Source: an uncultured Oscillospiraceae bacterium (GTDB taxonomy: Bacteria; Bacillota_A; Clostridia; Oscillospirales; Oscillospiraceae). Taken from it: a DNA stretch of 8,902 nucleotides. The stretch lies in contig CAKTZK010000061.1 in NCBI GenBank assembly GCA_934635515.1, forward strand, positions 1 through 8,902, in the 5' to 3' direction. Below the pieces are notes generated by a model. The model was not told the origin of the DNA and did not search any database. It saw only the letters and a list, made by a program, of their open reading frames with translations. Shown here in pieces: positions 1 through 6,159 of the stretch; within the stretch, counting starts at the first letter, position 1; every line of letters begins with the position of its first letter. The position numbers and the translations under genes are program-made.

Positions 1-21
1 TTTGCTGTATCTTTTTCGATT

Positions 22-666
22 TTACAGGTCCACCTTTTCGTAGAGCCGGGCCGCCCAGCGACAGGCCAGGATCGTTACGCCCGCGAACACCGCCATGCCG
101 AAAAGCAGGATCGGCAGCTGACGCAGATTGGCCTGGGCATCCACCCGGTTTAGCCATGCAAGGCCCGGGAAATGGGGAAGGGCCTCGGCGATCAGCATCA
201 CCGGCCATATCACTATATTCGCCTTCAGGTACGCCGCCCCTACCTTATACCCGCTGCGAAACAGGCTGGTAAAAAACACCAGGTTAAACACCGCGTAGAT
301 CACAAAGCCCGCTCCCAGGAGCATAAAATTGGCGTCCATGCCCACGGCGTTGTCCTTAGTGGGCTGCAGTCTGGTCGATAACAGGCAGAACAGGGCCGTC
401 ATGAGCACCGAAAGCACCTCTATCAGCACCGCGAACACCACCGCCCCGCGGACGGTGTCCCTCTTTCGGATGGGGAGAAGGGCCGAGTAATAGATGTCCT
501 TCTGCTCCCGCATATTCAGAAAGGTAAAAAACAGGCCCAGGGTCACATAGAAAAATGTCACCGAATAGGGGTAGTTTGGGATCAGCACCATGACCCCGAA
601 CAGGCAGAACACCGGAGTCATAGGATGGCACACCAATTTGAGCTGCTTATATAATAGCGTTTTCAT
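22..666 (-). CDS. ABC-2 type transporter permease subunit
   Basis: Integral membrane partner of the ABC ATPase encoded just upstream. The 214-residue product begins MKTLLYKQLKL and consists almost entirely of hydrophobic stretches, about six predicted membrane segments, separated by short basic loops such as NMREQKDIYYSALLPIRKRD. That layout is typical of small ABC-2 permeases of the YtrC/YxlG/ABC2_membrane_5 kind, which usually move peptides, antibiotics or lipids outward; the substrate cannot be read from the sequence. I chose the ATG at 664-666 because a strong ribosome binding site (GGAGG, complement of 671-682 region) sits just upstream. An in-frame ATG at 690 would add eight residues but lies upstream of that site. 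The gene overlaps the end of the ATPase gene by 20 nt, so the two are probably translationally coupled. The stop is TAA at 22-24, and no terminator is visible in the 21 bases left. Confidence 0.82.
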   Translation of the reverse strand: MKTLLYKQLKLVCHPMTPVFCLFGVMVLIPNYPYSVTFFYVTLGLFFTFLNMREQKDIYYSALLPIRKRDTVRGAVVFAVLIEVLSVLMTALFCLLSTRLQPTKDNAVGMDANFMLLGAGFVIYAVFNLVFFTSLFRSGYKVGAAYLKANIVIWPVMLIAEALPHFPGLAWLNRVDAQANLRQLPILLFGMAVFAGVTILACRWAARLYEKVDL

Positions 667-1399
667 CCAGGGGCCTCCTTTCCACGGCAACGATAATATC
701 CTCCAGGGTCAGGGGCGTATCGCCCTGACGGAGATAGGCATAGTGAGCCCGGAAATCGTCCAGGGTGCCGGTATATTGTATCGCGCCGTCCTTGATAAAG
801 GCGATGTGGCTGGCGCACTTTTCCAGGTCGGAGGTGATGTGGGTGGAAAACAGAACGCTGCGCCGGCCGTCGGCGGCGATTTTCCCCAGCAGCTCCGTCA
901 GCTCGTCCCGGGACACCGGGTCCAGGCCGCTGGTGGGTTCGTCCAAAATCAGGAGCCTGGCGTTGTGGCTCAGGGCCAGAGCGATCATATACTTCACCTG
1001 CATGCCGCTGGAGAGCTGGTCCACCCGCTTGCTCTCGTCAATGGCGAAAAGGTCCAGATAATGGCGGTACTTTTCCTGGTCCCAATTCGCGTAAAAGCGG
1101 CGGGTCACATCCGTGAGGGTGGCGATTTTTTTCTTGGGATAGAAGTCGATGCCGCCCAGGACCACGCCGATGTTTTCCTTGATATATTTCTCATCTGTGG
1201 CAAAGCTGCGGCCCAAGATCTCCACCTCCCCGGCGTCGGGATGCACCAGGCCCAGAATGGACTTGAGGGTGGTGCTCTTGCCCGCGCCGTTGCGGCCGAT
1301 GAAGCCCATCACCGCCCCCTGAGGCACGGAGAAGGTCACATTGTCCAGGGTGAAAGCCGGGTACTTCTTACAAAGGCCCCGAATGTCCATGGCGTTCAT
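647..1399 (-). CDS. ABC transporter ATP-binding protein
   Basis: Nucleotide-binding subunit that drives the neighbouring ABC-2 permease from the cytoplasmic face. The 250-residue protein has all main ATPase motifs: Walker A GRNGAGKST (about residues 35-43), a signature LSSGMQ (129-134), Walker B LLILDEP (149-155), D-loop SGLD (157-160) and the switch histidine in STHI (H187). The degenerate signature (SSGM rather than SGGQ) and the lack of an obvious Q-loop glutamine (IGVVLGG instead) fit the YtrB/YxlF-like exporter ATPases of Firmicutes. The start at 1399 forms an ATGA overlap with the regulator's stop and has GGAGGAGG seven bases upstream. A second in-frame ATG at 1390 (MDIRGL) has its own GGAGG at a 10-base distance, so the true start could be either. 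Family and pairing are certain; the substrate is unknown. Confidence 0.93.
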   Translation of the reverse strand: MNAMDIRGLCKKYPAFTLDNVTFSVPQGAVMGFIGRNGAGKSTTLKSILGLVHPDAGEVEILGRSFATDEKYIKENIGVVLGGIDFYPKKKIATLTDVTRRFYANWDQEKYRHYLDLFAIDESKRVDQLSSGMQVKYMIALALSHNARLLILDEPTSGLDPVSRDELTELLGKIAADGRRSVLFSTHITSDLEKCASHIAFIKDGAIQYTGTLDDFRAHYAYLRQGDTPLTLEDIIVAVERRPLDENAII

Positions 1400-1629
1400 T
1401 CCTCCGCCTCCTCCGCTTCCGTCTCCTCAAACACCCGGCGCAGCATGGGGTTGAGCTTGTCGGTGGTCTGCAGGGCGATGCCCTTTTTCCGGTCCGCCAG
1501 GAGCACCATCTGGTCCCCCGGCTCCAGGCCGAACATCTCCCGGGCGTCCTTGGGTATGACGATCTGCCCCTTGGGCCCCAGGCGCACCGAGGCCATGTAA
1601 TAACGCTCGTTATCCTTCTTAAATCCCAT
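1396..1629 (-). CDS. AbrB/MazE/SpoVT-family DNA-binding regulator
   Basis: Small 77-residue swapped-hairpin (AbrB fold) DNA-binding protein and first gene of the ABC operon. The core segment RLGPKGQIVIPKDAREMFGL followed by EPGDQMVLL (about residues 16-44) is the hallmark of the SpoVT_AbrB domain, which binds DNA as a dimer or tetramer. A short linker leads to an acidic tail, EETEAEEAEE, which is unusual for a DNA-binding protein and may mediate assembly or modulate binding. The ATG at 1627-1629 has GGGAGGAAA at good spacing; an internal Met at residue 12 is a less likely start. Its stop overlaps the ATPase start (ATGA). The position suggests autoregulation and control of the transporter, where related Firmicutes transporters often have a GntR (YtrA-type) protein instead. 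It lacks a MazF partner, so an antitoxin role is unlikely. Confidence 0.88.
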   Translation of the reverse strand: MGFKKDNERYYMASVRLGPKGQIVIPKDAREMFGLEPGDQMVLLADRKKGIALQTTDKLNPMLRRVFEETEAEEAEE

Positions 1630-1649
1630 TTTCTTTCCTCCCTTTTAGT

Positions 1650-1668
1650 GTAACTTTTCTTACTTTTC
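1650..1668 (-). promoter_or_regulatory. Candidate operator: tandem 9-bp repeat at the ABC operon start site
   Basis: On the plus strand TAACTTTTC (1651-1659) is followed directly by TTACTTTTC (1660-1668), eight of nine bases identical. A weaker third copy, TACCTTTTC, lies at 1679-1687, about two periods further and between the -35 and -10 boxes. The first copies also contain the short dyad GTAA/TTAC (1650-1653 and 1660-1663). The block sits immediately downstream of the -10 box, where a bound repressor would block initiation. It is a plausible site for the adjacent AbrB-type protein, but this is inference from position and repetition only. Confidence 0.35.
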
Positions 1669-1672
1669 CTAT

Positions 1673-1701
1673 ATAGTATACCTTTTCTCCGTGGCCGTCA
1701 A
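1673..1701 (-). promoter_or_regulatory. Promoter of the AbrB-ABC operon (vegetative sigma type)
   Basis: Read on the minus strand, a -35 box TTGACG (1696-1701) is followed after exactly 17 bp by a -10 box TACTAT (1673-1678), with transcription expected to start near 1666. An alternative -10 TATACT is shifted by two bases. The regulator's start codon lies about 40 nt downstream. It is back to back with the rsmA promoter. Confidence 0.62.
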
Positions 1702-1713
1702 TGGGCTTTTTCC

Positions 1714-1742
1714 TTTACGGAGGAAAAAAACTGTGGTATACT
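1714..1742 (+). promoter_or_regulatory. Promoter of rsmA, extended -10 type
   Basis: TTTACG (1714-1719) and TATACT (1737-1742) are separated by 17 bp, and the -10 box is preceded by TGG, giving a full extended -10 (TGnTATACT). The predicted start near 1749 leaves a leader of about 20 nt containing AGGAGG at 1755-1760, seven bases before the rsmA ATG. The two divergent promoters are only 12 bp apart, so binding at one may affect the other. Confidence 0.65.
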
Positions 1743-1767
1743 GGAAAAAAAATCAGGAGGTACAGGG

Positions 1768-2631
1768 ATGGATCTGTGCAACCGAAATGACATACAGGCG
1801 CTGCTGCTGCGCCACGGCTTCCGCTTCAGCAAGAGCATGGGGCAGAACTTTCTCATTGAGGACTGGGTGCCCCGGGACACGGCGGAAGCCAGCGGTGCGG
1901 ACGAAAACACCGGCGTGCTGGAGGTTGGCCCCGGCATCGGGCCGCTGACAAGGGAGCTGTGCAGGCGGGCCGGGAAGGTGATCTCCGTGGAGCTGGACCA
2001 GCGGCTGTACCCGGTACTGGCGGAGACCCTGGCAGGGTACGACAACTTCACACTGGTGGAGGGGGACATTTTGATGCAGGACCTCCCGGCCCTGGTGGCG
2101 GAGCATTTTGCGGGGCTGCGGCCCATCCTCTGCGCCAACCTGCCCTATAACATCACCACGCCTCTGCTCACCGCCTGTGTAAAGGCAGGATGCTTCACAT
2201 CCATGACCGTTCTCATCCAGAAGGAGGTGGCCCAGCGCATCTGCGCCCGGCCGGGCACGGCAGACTACGGTGCCTTTTCCCTGCTGATGCAGTACTACAC
2301 GGAGCCGGAGATGCTCTTCACCGTACCCAACACCTGCTTTCTGCCCATGCCCAAGGTGACCTCGGCGGTGATCCGCTGCATTACCCGGGAAAAGCCCCCG
2401 GTCTCGGTGCAATCGGAGGCCATGCTCTGGCGGACGGTAAAAGCTGGGTTTGCCCTGCGGCGCAAGACCCTGGTAAATTCTCTGCAGACCGGCTTCTCCC
2501 TCCCCAAGCCGGAGCTGACCCGGATCATCACGGACTGCGGCCTGCCCGCGGACATCCGGGGTGAGCGGCTGAGCCTGGAGGACTACGCCCGACTGGCGGA
2601 GGCTCTGTCCGCCGCCATAGGCGAAAGTTGA
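1768..2631 (+). CDS. rsmA: 16S rRNA (adenine1518-N6/adenine1519-N6)-dimethyltransferase RsmA (KsgA)
   Basis: Uses S-adenosylmethionine to dimethylate two adjacent adenines in the 3'-terminal hairpin of 16S rRNA, a late quality-control step of 30S assembly. The 287-residue length is normal for the family. Diagnostic motifs occur in order: FRFSKSMGQNFL (19-29), the SAM-binding glycine loop LEVGPGIGPL (51-60), the acidic residue of VELD (75-77 region), the EGDIL segment (98-102) and the catalytic NLPYNI (124-129). The C-terminal RNA-contacting domain follows, with ALRRKTLVNSL. The ATG has AGGAGG seven bases upstream and an extended -10 promoter. It is transcribed alone and ends at a strong bidirectional terminator. 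The usual KsgA neighbours of Bacillus (rnmV, veg) are not present here. Confidence 0.97.
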   Translation: MDLCNRNDIQALLLRHGFRFSKSMGQNFLIEDWVPRDTAEASGADENTGVLEVGPGIGPLTRELCRRAGKVISVELDQRLYPVLAETLAGYDNFTLVEGDILMQDLPALVAEHFAGLRPILCANLPYNITTPLLTACVKAGCFTSMTVLIQKEVAQRICARPGTADYGAFSLLMQYYTEPEMLFTVPNTCFLPMPKVTSAVIRCITREKPPVSVQSEAMLWRTVKAGFALRRKTLVNSLQTGFSLPKPELTRIITDCGLPADIRGERLSLEDYARLAEALSAAIGES

Positions 2632-2638
2632 TACACAT

Positions 2639-2684
2639 AAAAAGAGGCAGCGTGTGCAGAAAATGCACACGCTGCCTCTTTTTT
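2639..2684. terminator. Bidirectional intrinsic terminator between rsmA and trhP
   Basis: A perfect 20-bp inverted repeat (2639-2658 and 2664-2683) with a five-base GAAAA loop. The stem is GC-rich near the loop and ends in A-runs on the left and T-runs on the right, so it can end transcripts from both convergent genes: rsmA on plus (stop at 2631) and trhP on minus (stop at 2692). Confidence 0.93.
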
Positions 2685-2691
2685 CTCGATT

Positions 2692-3915
2692 TTATTTTCC
2701 GCTCAGGTCCACCGCGTGGCGGACAAAGCTCATGGGCGGCACCGGCTGGGGCAGGCGCATTTTGAAAACCATTTGCGGCGTTCGCGGCTCCTCCAGGGGC
2801 AGGCCGTCGGCATCCTCCATCAGGGGGACGGTCATCTCAAAGGGCTTTAGGTCCGGGCCCACAAGCTCTACCCTATCCCCTGCCCGGAATTTGTTGCGCA
2901 GGCTCAGGGTAGCAAGGCCATCCGCCTCACAGCTTAGTACCACGGCGCAGATCTGCCACTCCCGGATATACCGGGAATTTTCAAAATACTGGCCCGGCTG
3001 GCCGTAGAAAAAGCCGGTGGAATAATGCCGGTGGCTCACATGCTCCACCTCGTTACGCCACACCGGGTCTATGGGGCGCCCGGCGGCCACATCGTCCAGC
3101 ACGTGGCGGTAGGCCCCGGCCACGATGGCGGCATAGTAGGCGGACTTGGCCCGGCCCTCGATCTTCAGGCAGTCCACCCCGGCATCCATCAGGTCGTCCA
3201 GGTGGTCTATCATGCACATATCCCGGGAGTTAAGGATGTAGGTGCCCTTTTCGTCCTCAAACACGGGGAAATACTCCCCGGGGCGCTTCTCCTCCATGAG
3301 GGTATACTGATAGCGGCAGGGCTGGGCGCAGGCGCCCCGGTTGGAGTCCCGGCCGGTCATGTAGTTGGAGAGCAAACACCGGCCGGAATAGGACACGCAC
3401 ATGGCCCCGTGGCAGAAAACCTCCAGCTCCAGCTCCGGGGAGACCCTCTCCCGGACGGCACGTATCTCCTCCAGGCTCAGCTCCCGGGCCAGGACCACGC
3501 GGCTGGCCCCCAGGTCGTACCAGGCCTGGGCGCAGACGTGGTTGGCCACCGACTGCTGAGTGCTGACATGCCGCTGGCAGTGGGGGGCGTACTTCCCCGC
3601 CAGGGTAAAGGCCCCCAGATCCGCCAGGATCAGGGCGTCCACCCCGGCGTCATCCAACTGCTCCAGGTAGGCGGGCAGCTGCTCCGTCTCGTCATAGCGG
3701 GGCATAGTGTTCACCGTGGCGTGGACGGACACCCCATGCTCGTGGGCAAAGCGCACCGCCTTGGGCAGCTCCTCCGGCGTAAAATTCCCGGCAAAGGCAC
3801 GCATCCCGAAGGAGGAGCCCGCCAGATACACCGCGTCCGCCCCGTAGAGCACGGCCATTTTCAGTTTTTCCATGTCCCCGGCGGGGACCAGCAGTTCAGG
3901 CTTCTTTCTCATCAT
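2692..3915 (-). CDS. trhP: U32-family protein, TrhP-like tRNA uridine-34 hydroxylation protein
   Basis: Members of this branch (E. coli TrhP/YegQ, Bacillus TrhP1/TrhP2) are annotated as U32 peptidases but are known to take part in prephenate-dependent 5-hydroxylation of tRNA wobble uridine 34. The 407-residue product has an N-terminal barrel-like region starting PELLVPAGDMEKLKMAVLYG. The U32 signature EVFCHGAMCVSYSGRC occupies about 165-180, followed by GACAQPC. Cys173, Cys180, Cys196 and Cys200 are suited to bind an iron-sulfur cluster. Further blocks RPGEYFPVFEDEKGTYILNS and CLKIEGRAKSAYY match the YegQ/YrrO branch, and a C-terminal beta domain follows. The gene overlaps mltG by ATGA (3912-3915) and has only a weak ribosome site, so its translation probably depends on coupling; the second Met (3912) is an alternative start. 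Bacillus carries two such paralogues next to mltG (yrrL); only one is seen here. Confidence 0.85.
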   Translation of the reverse strand: MMRKKPELLVPAGDMEKLKMAVLYGADAVYLAGSSFGMRAFAGNFTPEELPKAVRFAHEHGVSVHATVNTMPRYDETEQLPAYLEQLDDAGVDALILADLGAFTLAGKYAPHCQRHVSTQQSVANHVCAQAWYDLGASRVVLARELSLEEIRAVRERVSPELELEVFCHGAMCVSYSGRCLLSNYMTGRDSNRGACAQPCRYQYTLMEEKRPGEYFPVFEDEKGTYILNSRDMCMIDHLDDLMDAGVDCLKIEGRAKSAYYAAIVAGAYRHVLDDVAAGRPIDPVWRNEVEHVSHRHYSTGFFYGQPGQYFENSRYIREWQICAVVLSCEADGLATLSLRNKFRAGDRVELVGPDLKPFEMTVPLMEDADGLPLEEPRTPQMVFKMRLPQPVPPMSFVRHAVDLSGK

Positions 3916-5090
3916 TCCGGTGCGTACATGTCACTATTTACAAAGGCCAGGTGCTCATCGAAGGTACGGAAGAAGTGGCTGACGCCGTCCTTGCCGTAGG
4001 CAAAGTAATAGTAATCCGTTTCGTTGGGATTCACCGCCGCCCGGATCGAGGCCAGGCTGGGATTGCAGATAGGACCCACCGGCAGGCCCTCGTGGAGATA
4101 GGTGTTATAGGGGCTGTCCAGGCTGGTGGAGAAGTCCTTGTCCTCCAGGCCCATAAGGGCCATGGCATAGTGGATAGTGGCGTCGGACTGCAGGGCGCGG
4201 CCCACCTCGTCATTATCCCCCTCCAGACGGTTGTGGAAGACGGAGGAGATATTGGCCCGCTCCTCATAGTCGCCGATGGCCTCTTTTTCGATGATGGAGG
4301 CCAGGGTGATGATCTCCTTGAGGGAGTAGTCGCTGTTTTGGATCTGCGTCAGCAGGTCGCCGCTGACCCGGGTATTAAAGTTGGTAAGCAGCGTATCAAT
4401 GGCGTACACCGCGGACTTTTGGGTGGAGAACTCATAGGTATCCGGGAACAGATAGCCCTCCAGGCGGTTGATCTGGCCGGTAAGGCTGCTGTCAATGAAG
4501 GGATATTCCTCACCGAAATCGTAGTTGGACACGGCGTCTATCAGCTCCTCCTTGGTGGAAACGCCGTTTTCCGCCAGCAGGTCCACGATCTGCTGGACCG
4601 TATAGCCCTCGGGGATGGTGATGAGCACCAGGCCCTCCTGGGCACGGCGGCGGGCATCGGGGTCATACATATTGCGCACAAGGCTGCGGTAGTCCATGGA
4701 GGTATTCAGCTCGTAGGTGCCGGGGTCGATGTCGTTCTTGGCCCCGGTAAATATCTCATACAGCACGAAAAAGCCCTTCAGCTCAATAAGGCCCGCCTTT
4801 TTCAGCTTGGAGGCCACCTTGAAAACGCCGTCGCCCTCTTCAATGGTCACGGTGTAGGTCTCGTTGCCCTTGTCCAGGGCGCACAGATCGTTGGCCAGGA
4901 TCCAGCCGATGCCGGCCAGCAGCATGGAGCCCAACAGCACCGATGCCACATAGATCTTCCAGTTGAATTTTTTCTTGCCCCGTTTCTTCTTTTTGGGCGA
5001 CGACGGGCCCGCGTCCACATCGTTTATGATCTTCCGGCGCACCGCTTCGGTGTCCCAGCCCTGGGTATCGGACCGTTTATTTTCACTCAT
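3912..5090 (-). CDS. mltG: Endolytic murein transglycosylase MltG (YceG-like)
   Basis: Membrane-anchored enzyme that cuts nascent peptidoglycan strands and so sets glycan chain length. The 392-residue protein has a charged cytoplasmic tail rich in lysine (about 33-45), one transmembrane helix (about 45-66) and an extracytoplasmic region. The latter contains a LysM-like segment with ITIPEGYTVQQIVDLL and the catalytic YceG domain. The motif LASIIEKEA contains Glu268, which corresponds by motif to the catalytic glutamate of E. coli MltG. Other family blocks are NRLEGYLFPDTYEF, the ALQSDATIHYAM segment and the C-terminal NPSLASIRAAVNP with YYYFAY. I chose ATG at 5088-5090 because AAAGGA lies just upstream; an upstream in-frame Met at 5165 would add 25 unlike-family residues. 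First gene of an operon with trhP, as in other Firmicutes. No terminator separates the two. Confidence 0.95.
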   Translation of the reverse strand: MSENKRSDTQGWDTEAVRRKIINDVDAGPSSPKKKKRGKKKFNWKIYVASVLLGSMLLAGIGWILANDLCALDKGNETYTVTIEEGDGVFKVASKLKKAGLIELKGFFVLYEIFTGAKNDIDPGTYELNTSMDYRSLVRNMYDPDARRRAQEGLVLITIPEGYTVQQIVDLLAENGVSTKEELIDAVSNYDFGEEYPFIDSSLTGQINRLEGYLFPDTYEFSTQKSAVYAIDTLLTNFNTRVSGDLLTQIQNSDYSLKEIITLASIIEKEAIGDYEERANISSVFHNRLEGDNDEVGRALQSDATIHYAMALMGLEDKDFSTSLDSPYNTYLHEGLPVGPICNPSLASIRAAVNPNETDYYYFAYGKDGVSHFFRTFDEHLAFVNSDMYAPE

Positions 5091-5158
5091 TGTAGTCTGT
5101 CCTTTCTGCTTTTTCTCTGCAAAATGAGCCGGACAAGTTCCATTTTCGCCCGGTCCCT

Positions 5159-5167
5159 CATACAATA
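5159..5167 (+). promoter_or_regulatory. Possible sporulation-type -10 box upstream of the Cys-rich small gene
   Basis: CATACAATA matches the -10 consensus known for sigma-E (CATACAAT) and also that for sigma-K (CATAnnnTA). A candidate -35, CCATTTT at 5140-5146, resembles the sigma-E -35 but with a spacing of 12, slightly shorter than usual; no fitting sigma-K -35 is seen. TACAAT alone could also serve a vegetative sigma, but no TTGACA-like box is found 17 bp upstream. Suggestive only. Confidence 0.3.
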
Positions 5168-5197
5168 CAGTACTATATGGGAAGAGAGGTGAAAAGA

Positions 5198-5326
5198 ATG
5201 TGCTTTGATAACAACAACTGTTCCTGCATCTGGCTCATTGTGATCCTGCTTCTGCTTTTCTGCTGCTGTGGAAACGGAAATCGGCAGGGCTGCTCCTGCG
5301 GCGGCGACTCCTGCTGCTCCTGCTGA
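5198..5326 (+). CDS. Small cysteine-rich single-span membrane protein (42 aa), function unknown
   Basis: A 42-codon reading frame starting MCFDNNNCSC. It has a hydrophobic helix, IWLIVILLLLF (about 11-21), followed at once by CCC and a glycine/cysteine-rich tail that ends DSCCSC. Eleven of 42 residues are cysteine. The ribosome site AGAGGTGA (5185-5192), five bases before the ATG, is close to perfect, and a hairpin with T-run follows the stop, so the unit is complete. I do not recognise a named family; the general shape resembles the short Gly/Cys-rich hydrophobic proteins of spore-forming Firmicutes (YjcZ-like), which is only an analogy. The cysteines could bind metal, crosslink in a coat or envelope, or be lipid-anchored. 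It lies alone between mltG and tmk, both on the other strand. Confidence 0.72.
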   Translation: MCFDNNNCSCIWLIVILLLLFCCCGNGNRQGCSCGGDSCCSC

Positions 5327-5338
5327 AACCACATACGG

Positions 5339-5369
5339 GAGAAATCGGGGACCTCGTCCCCCTTTTCTC
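5339..5369 (+). terminator. Intrinsic terminator after the small Cys-rich gene
   Basis: GGGGAC (5347-5352), loop CTC, GTCCCC (5356-5361), then CTTTT. Outer bases GAGAA (5339-5343) and TTCTC (5365-5369) can extend the stem past an internal mismatch. It begins 13 nt after the stop of the small gene. tmk converges from the right (stop at 5377), so the same hairpin may also serve tmk, though the T-run on that side is poor. Confidence 0.65.
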
Positions 5370-5376
5370 TGCCGCC

Positions 5377-6048
5377 TTAGGGGACAAGCAGGTCCTCCAC
5401 CCGCTGCACGACCTCCCGGTGGATGTCCTCCGCCGTGCGCATGGCGCCGTCCCGGCTGCAGTCGATCTTTTCCCAGCCGCAGAGCGAGATGATCAGCTCC
5501 GCGCTCTCCCGGCAGGCGGCCAGATACGCCTCGTCCTGCTCATGAATGTCGGCCTTGGTGTGGGTCTGCTGCTCCCGGCGGCGCATCATGCGCTCGGAAA
5601 TTTCCGTGGGCAGGTCCAGATAGACCACCCGGTCCGGCTTCGGCAGGCCCAGGAGCCTGTACTCAAAGTCGAACAGCCACTCCAGGTAGCCACGGCGCTC
5701 CTCAGGGGGAAGCTTGGGCGTCTGGTGGACGGCGTTGGAGGTGGTGTAGCGGTCAGCGATGACCAGGCCGCCCGCCTCATAGTACGCGCCCCAATCCTGA
5801 CGGTAGCTGGCGTAGCGGTCCACGGAGTAAAAGGTGGAGGCGGCATAGGCGTTCACATCGCCGGGGTGGCTGCCGAAGGCGCCGGAGAGGTACAGCCGGA
5901 TCAGCGCCGAGGATTCCTCTTTATACCGGGGAAACTCCAGGCGGCGGTAGGCGATGCCCCGGCGGTCCAGCTCCCGGCACAGCAAAGCGGTCTGGGTGGC
6001 CTTTCCGGAGCCGTCTGTCCCTTCAAACACGATGAGTCTGCCATCCAT
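5377..6048 (-). CDS. tmk: Thymidylate kinase (dTMP kinase)
   Basis: Phosphorylates dTMP to dTDP with ATP, an essential cytoplasmic step to dTTP. The 223-residue product begins MDGRLIVFEGTDGSGKATQT, containing the P-loop (about 10-17). Next come the nucleotide-contacting VDRYAS segment (77-82), the DRY motif in IADRYTTSN (97-105), the VVYLDLP strand (141-147) and an arginine-rich LID MMRRREQQ (154-161). Length and motif order fit the family. The P-loop has alanine (GKA) where Ser or Thr usually follows the lysine, with Thr next. ATG at 6048 follows AAGGAGG at about 10 bases; another ATG between them is out of frame. The gene has its own promoter and is monocistronic here, in contrast to clostridial loci where tmk is followed by holB. 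Confidence 0.93.
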   Translation of the reverse strand: MDGRLIVFEGTDGSGKATQTALLCRELDRRGIAYRRLEFPRYKEESSALIRLYLSGAFGSHPGDVNAYAASTFYSVDRYASYRQDWGAYYEAGGLVIADRYTTSNAVHQTPKLPPEERRGYLEWLFDFEYRLLGLPKPDRVVYLDLPTEISERMMRRREQQTHTKADIHEQDEAYLAACRESAELIISLCGWEKIDCSRDGAMRTAEDIHREVVQRVEDLLVP

Positions 6049-6087
6049 GGCGCGCCATCCTCCTTATGCTGCACAAAAATTCATTTT

Positions 6088-6116
6088 ATTATAGCACATC
6101 CCGCTCCGTTTGTCAC
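6088..6116 (-). promoter_or_regulatory. Promoter of tmk, strong extended -10
   Basis: On the minus strand GTGACA (6111-6116) is followed after 17 bp by a consensus TATAAT (6088-6093) with TGC directly before it, an extended -10. The start would be near 6081, giving a leader of about 33 nt with AAGGAGG. The -35 box touches the base of the upstream hairpin at 6117. Confidence 0.8.
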
Positions 6117-6159
6117 GCAAAAGAAATGCGTAACCGGAGCGGCTACGCATTTCTTTTGC
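6117..6159. terminator. Perfect 16-bp hairpin, probable terminator of rarD
   Basis: Arms GCAAAAGAAATGCGTA (6117-6132) and its exact complement (6144-6159) enclose a small inner CCG-GAG-CGG stem, so the element is nearly palindromic. The lower stem is A-rich on one side and T-rich on the other (TTTCTTTT), so it could end transcription from either side. There is no clean T-run beyond the stem, so it could also be a dispersed palindromic repeat. It separates rarD transcription from the tmk promoter. Confidence 0.55.

Noticed and set aside
590..1600. Long plus-strand open frame opposite the ABC ATPase and regulator
   Set aside because: It mirrors real genes with Walker and AbrB motifs on the other strand, has no ribosome site, and its composition (Gly, Val, Ala, His-rich) is typical of antisense frames in GC-rich DNA.
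1753..2670. 305-codon minus-strand frame opposite rsmA
   Set aside because: rsmA motifs are unambiguous in the plus strand, and this frame would run through the bidirectional terminator.
3025..5192. Long plus-strand frames (324 and 413 codons) opposite trhP and mltG
   Set aside because: Both are shadows of well-recognised genes; no motif, promoter or ribosome site supports them.
6101..6142. Riboswitch or antiterminator: CCGCTCCG (6101-6108) can pair with CGGAGCGG (6135-6142), competing with the 16-bp hairpin
   Set aside because: The tmk promoter starts transcription downstream of both segments, so the alternative fold could form only in rarD read-through RNA, and it is much weaker than the 16-bp stem.
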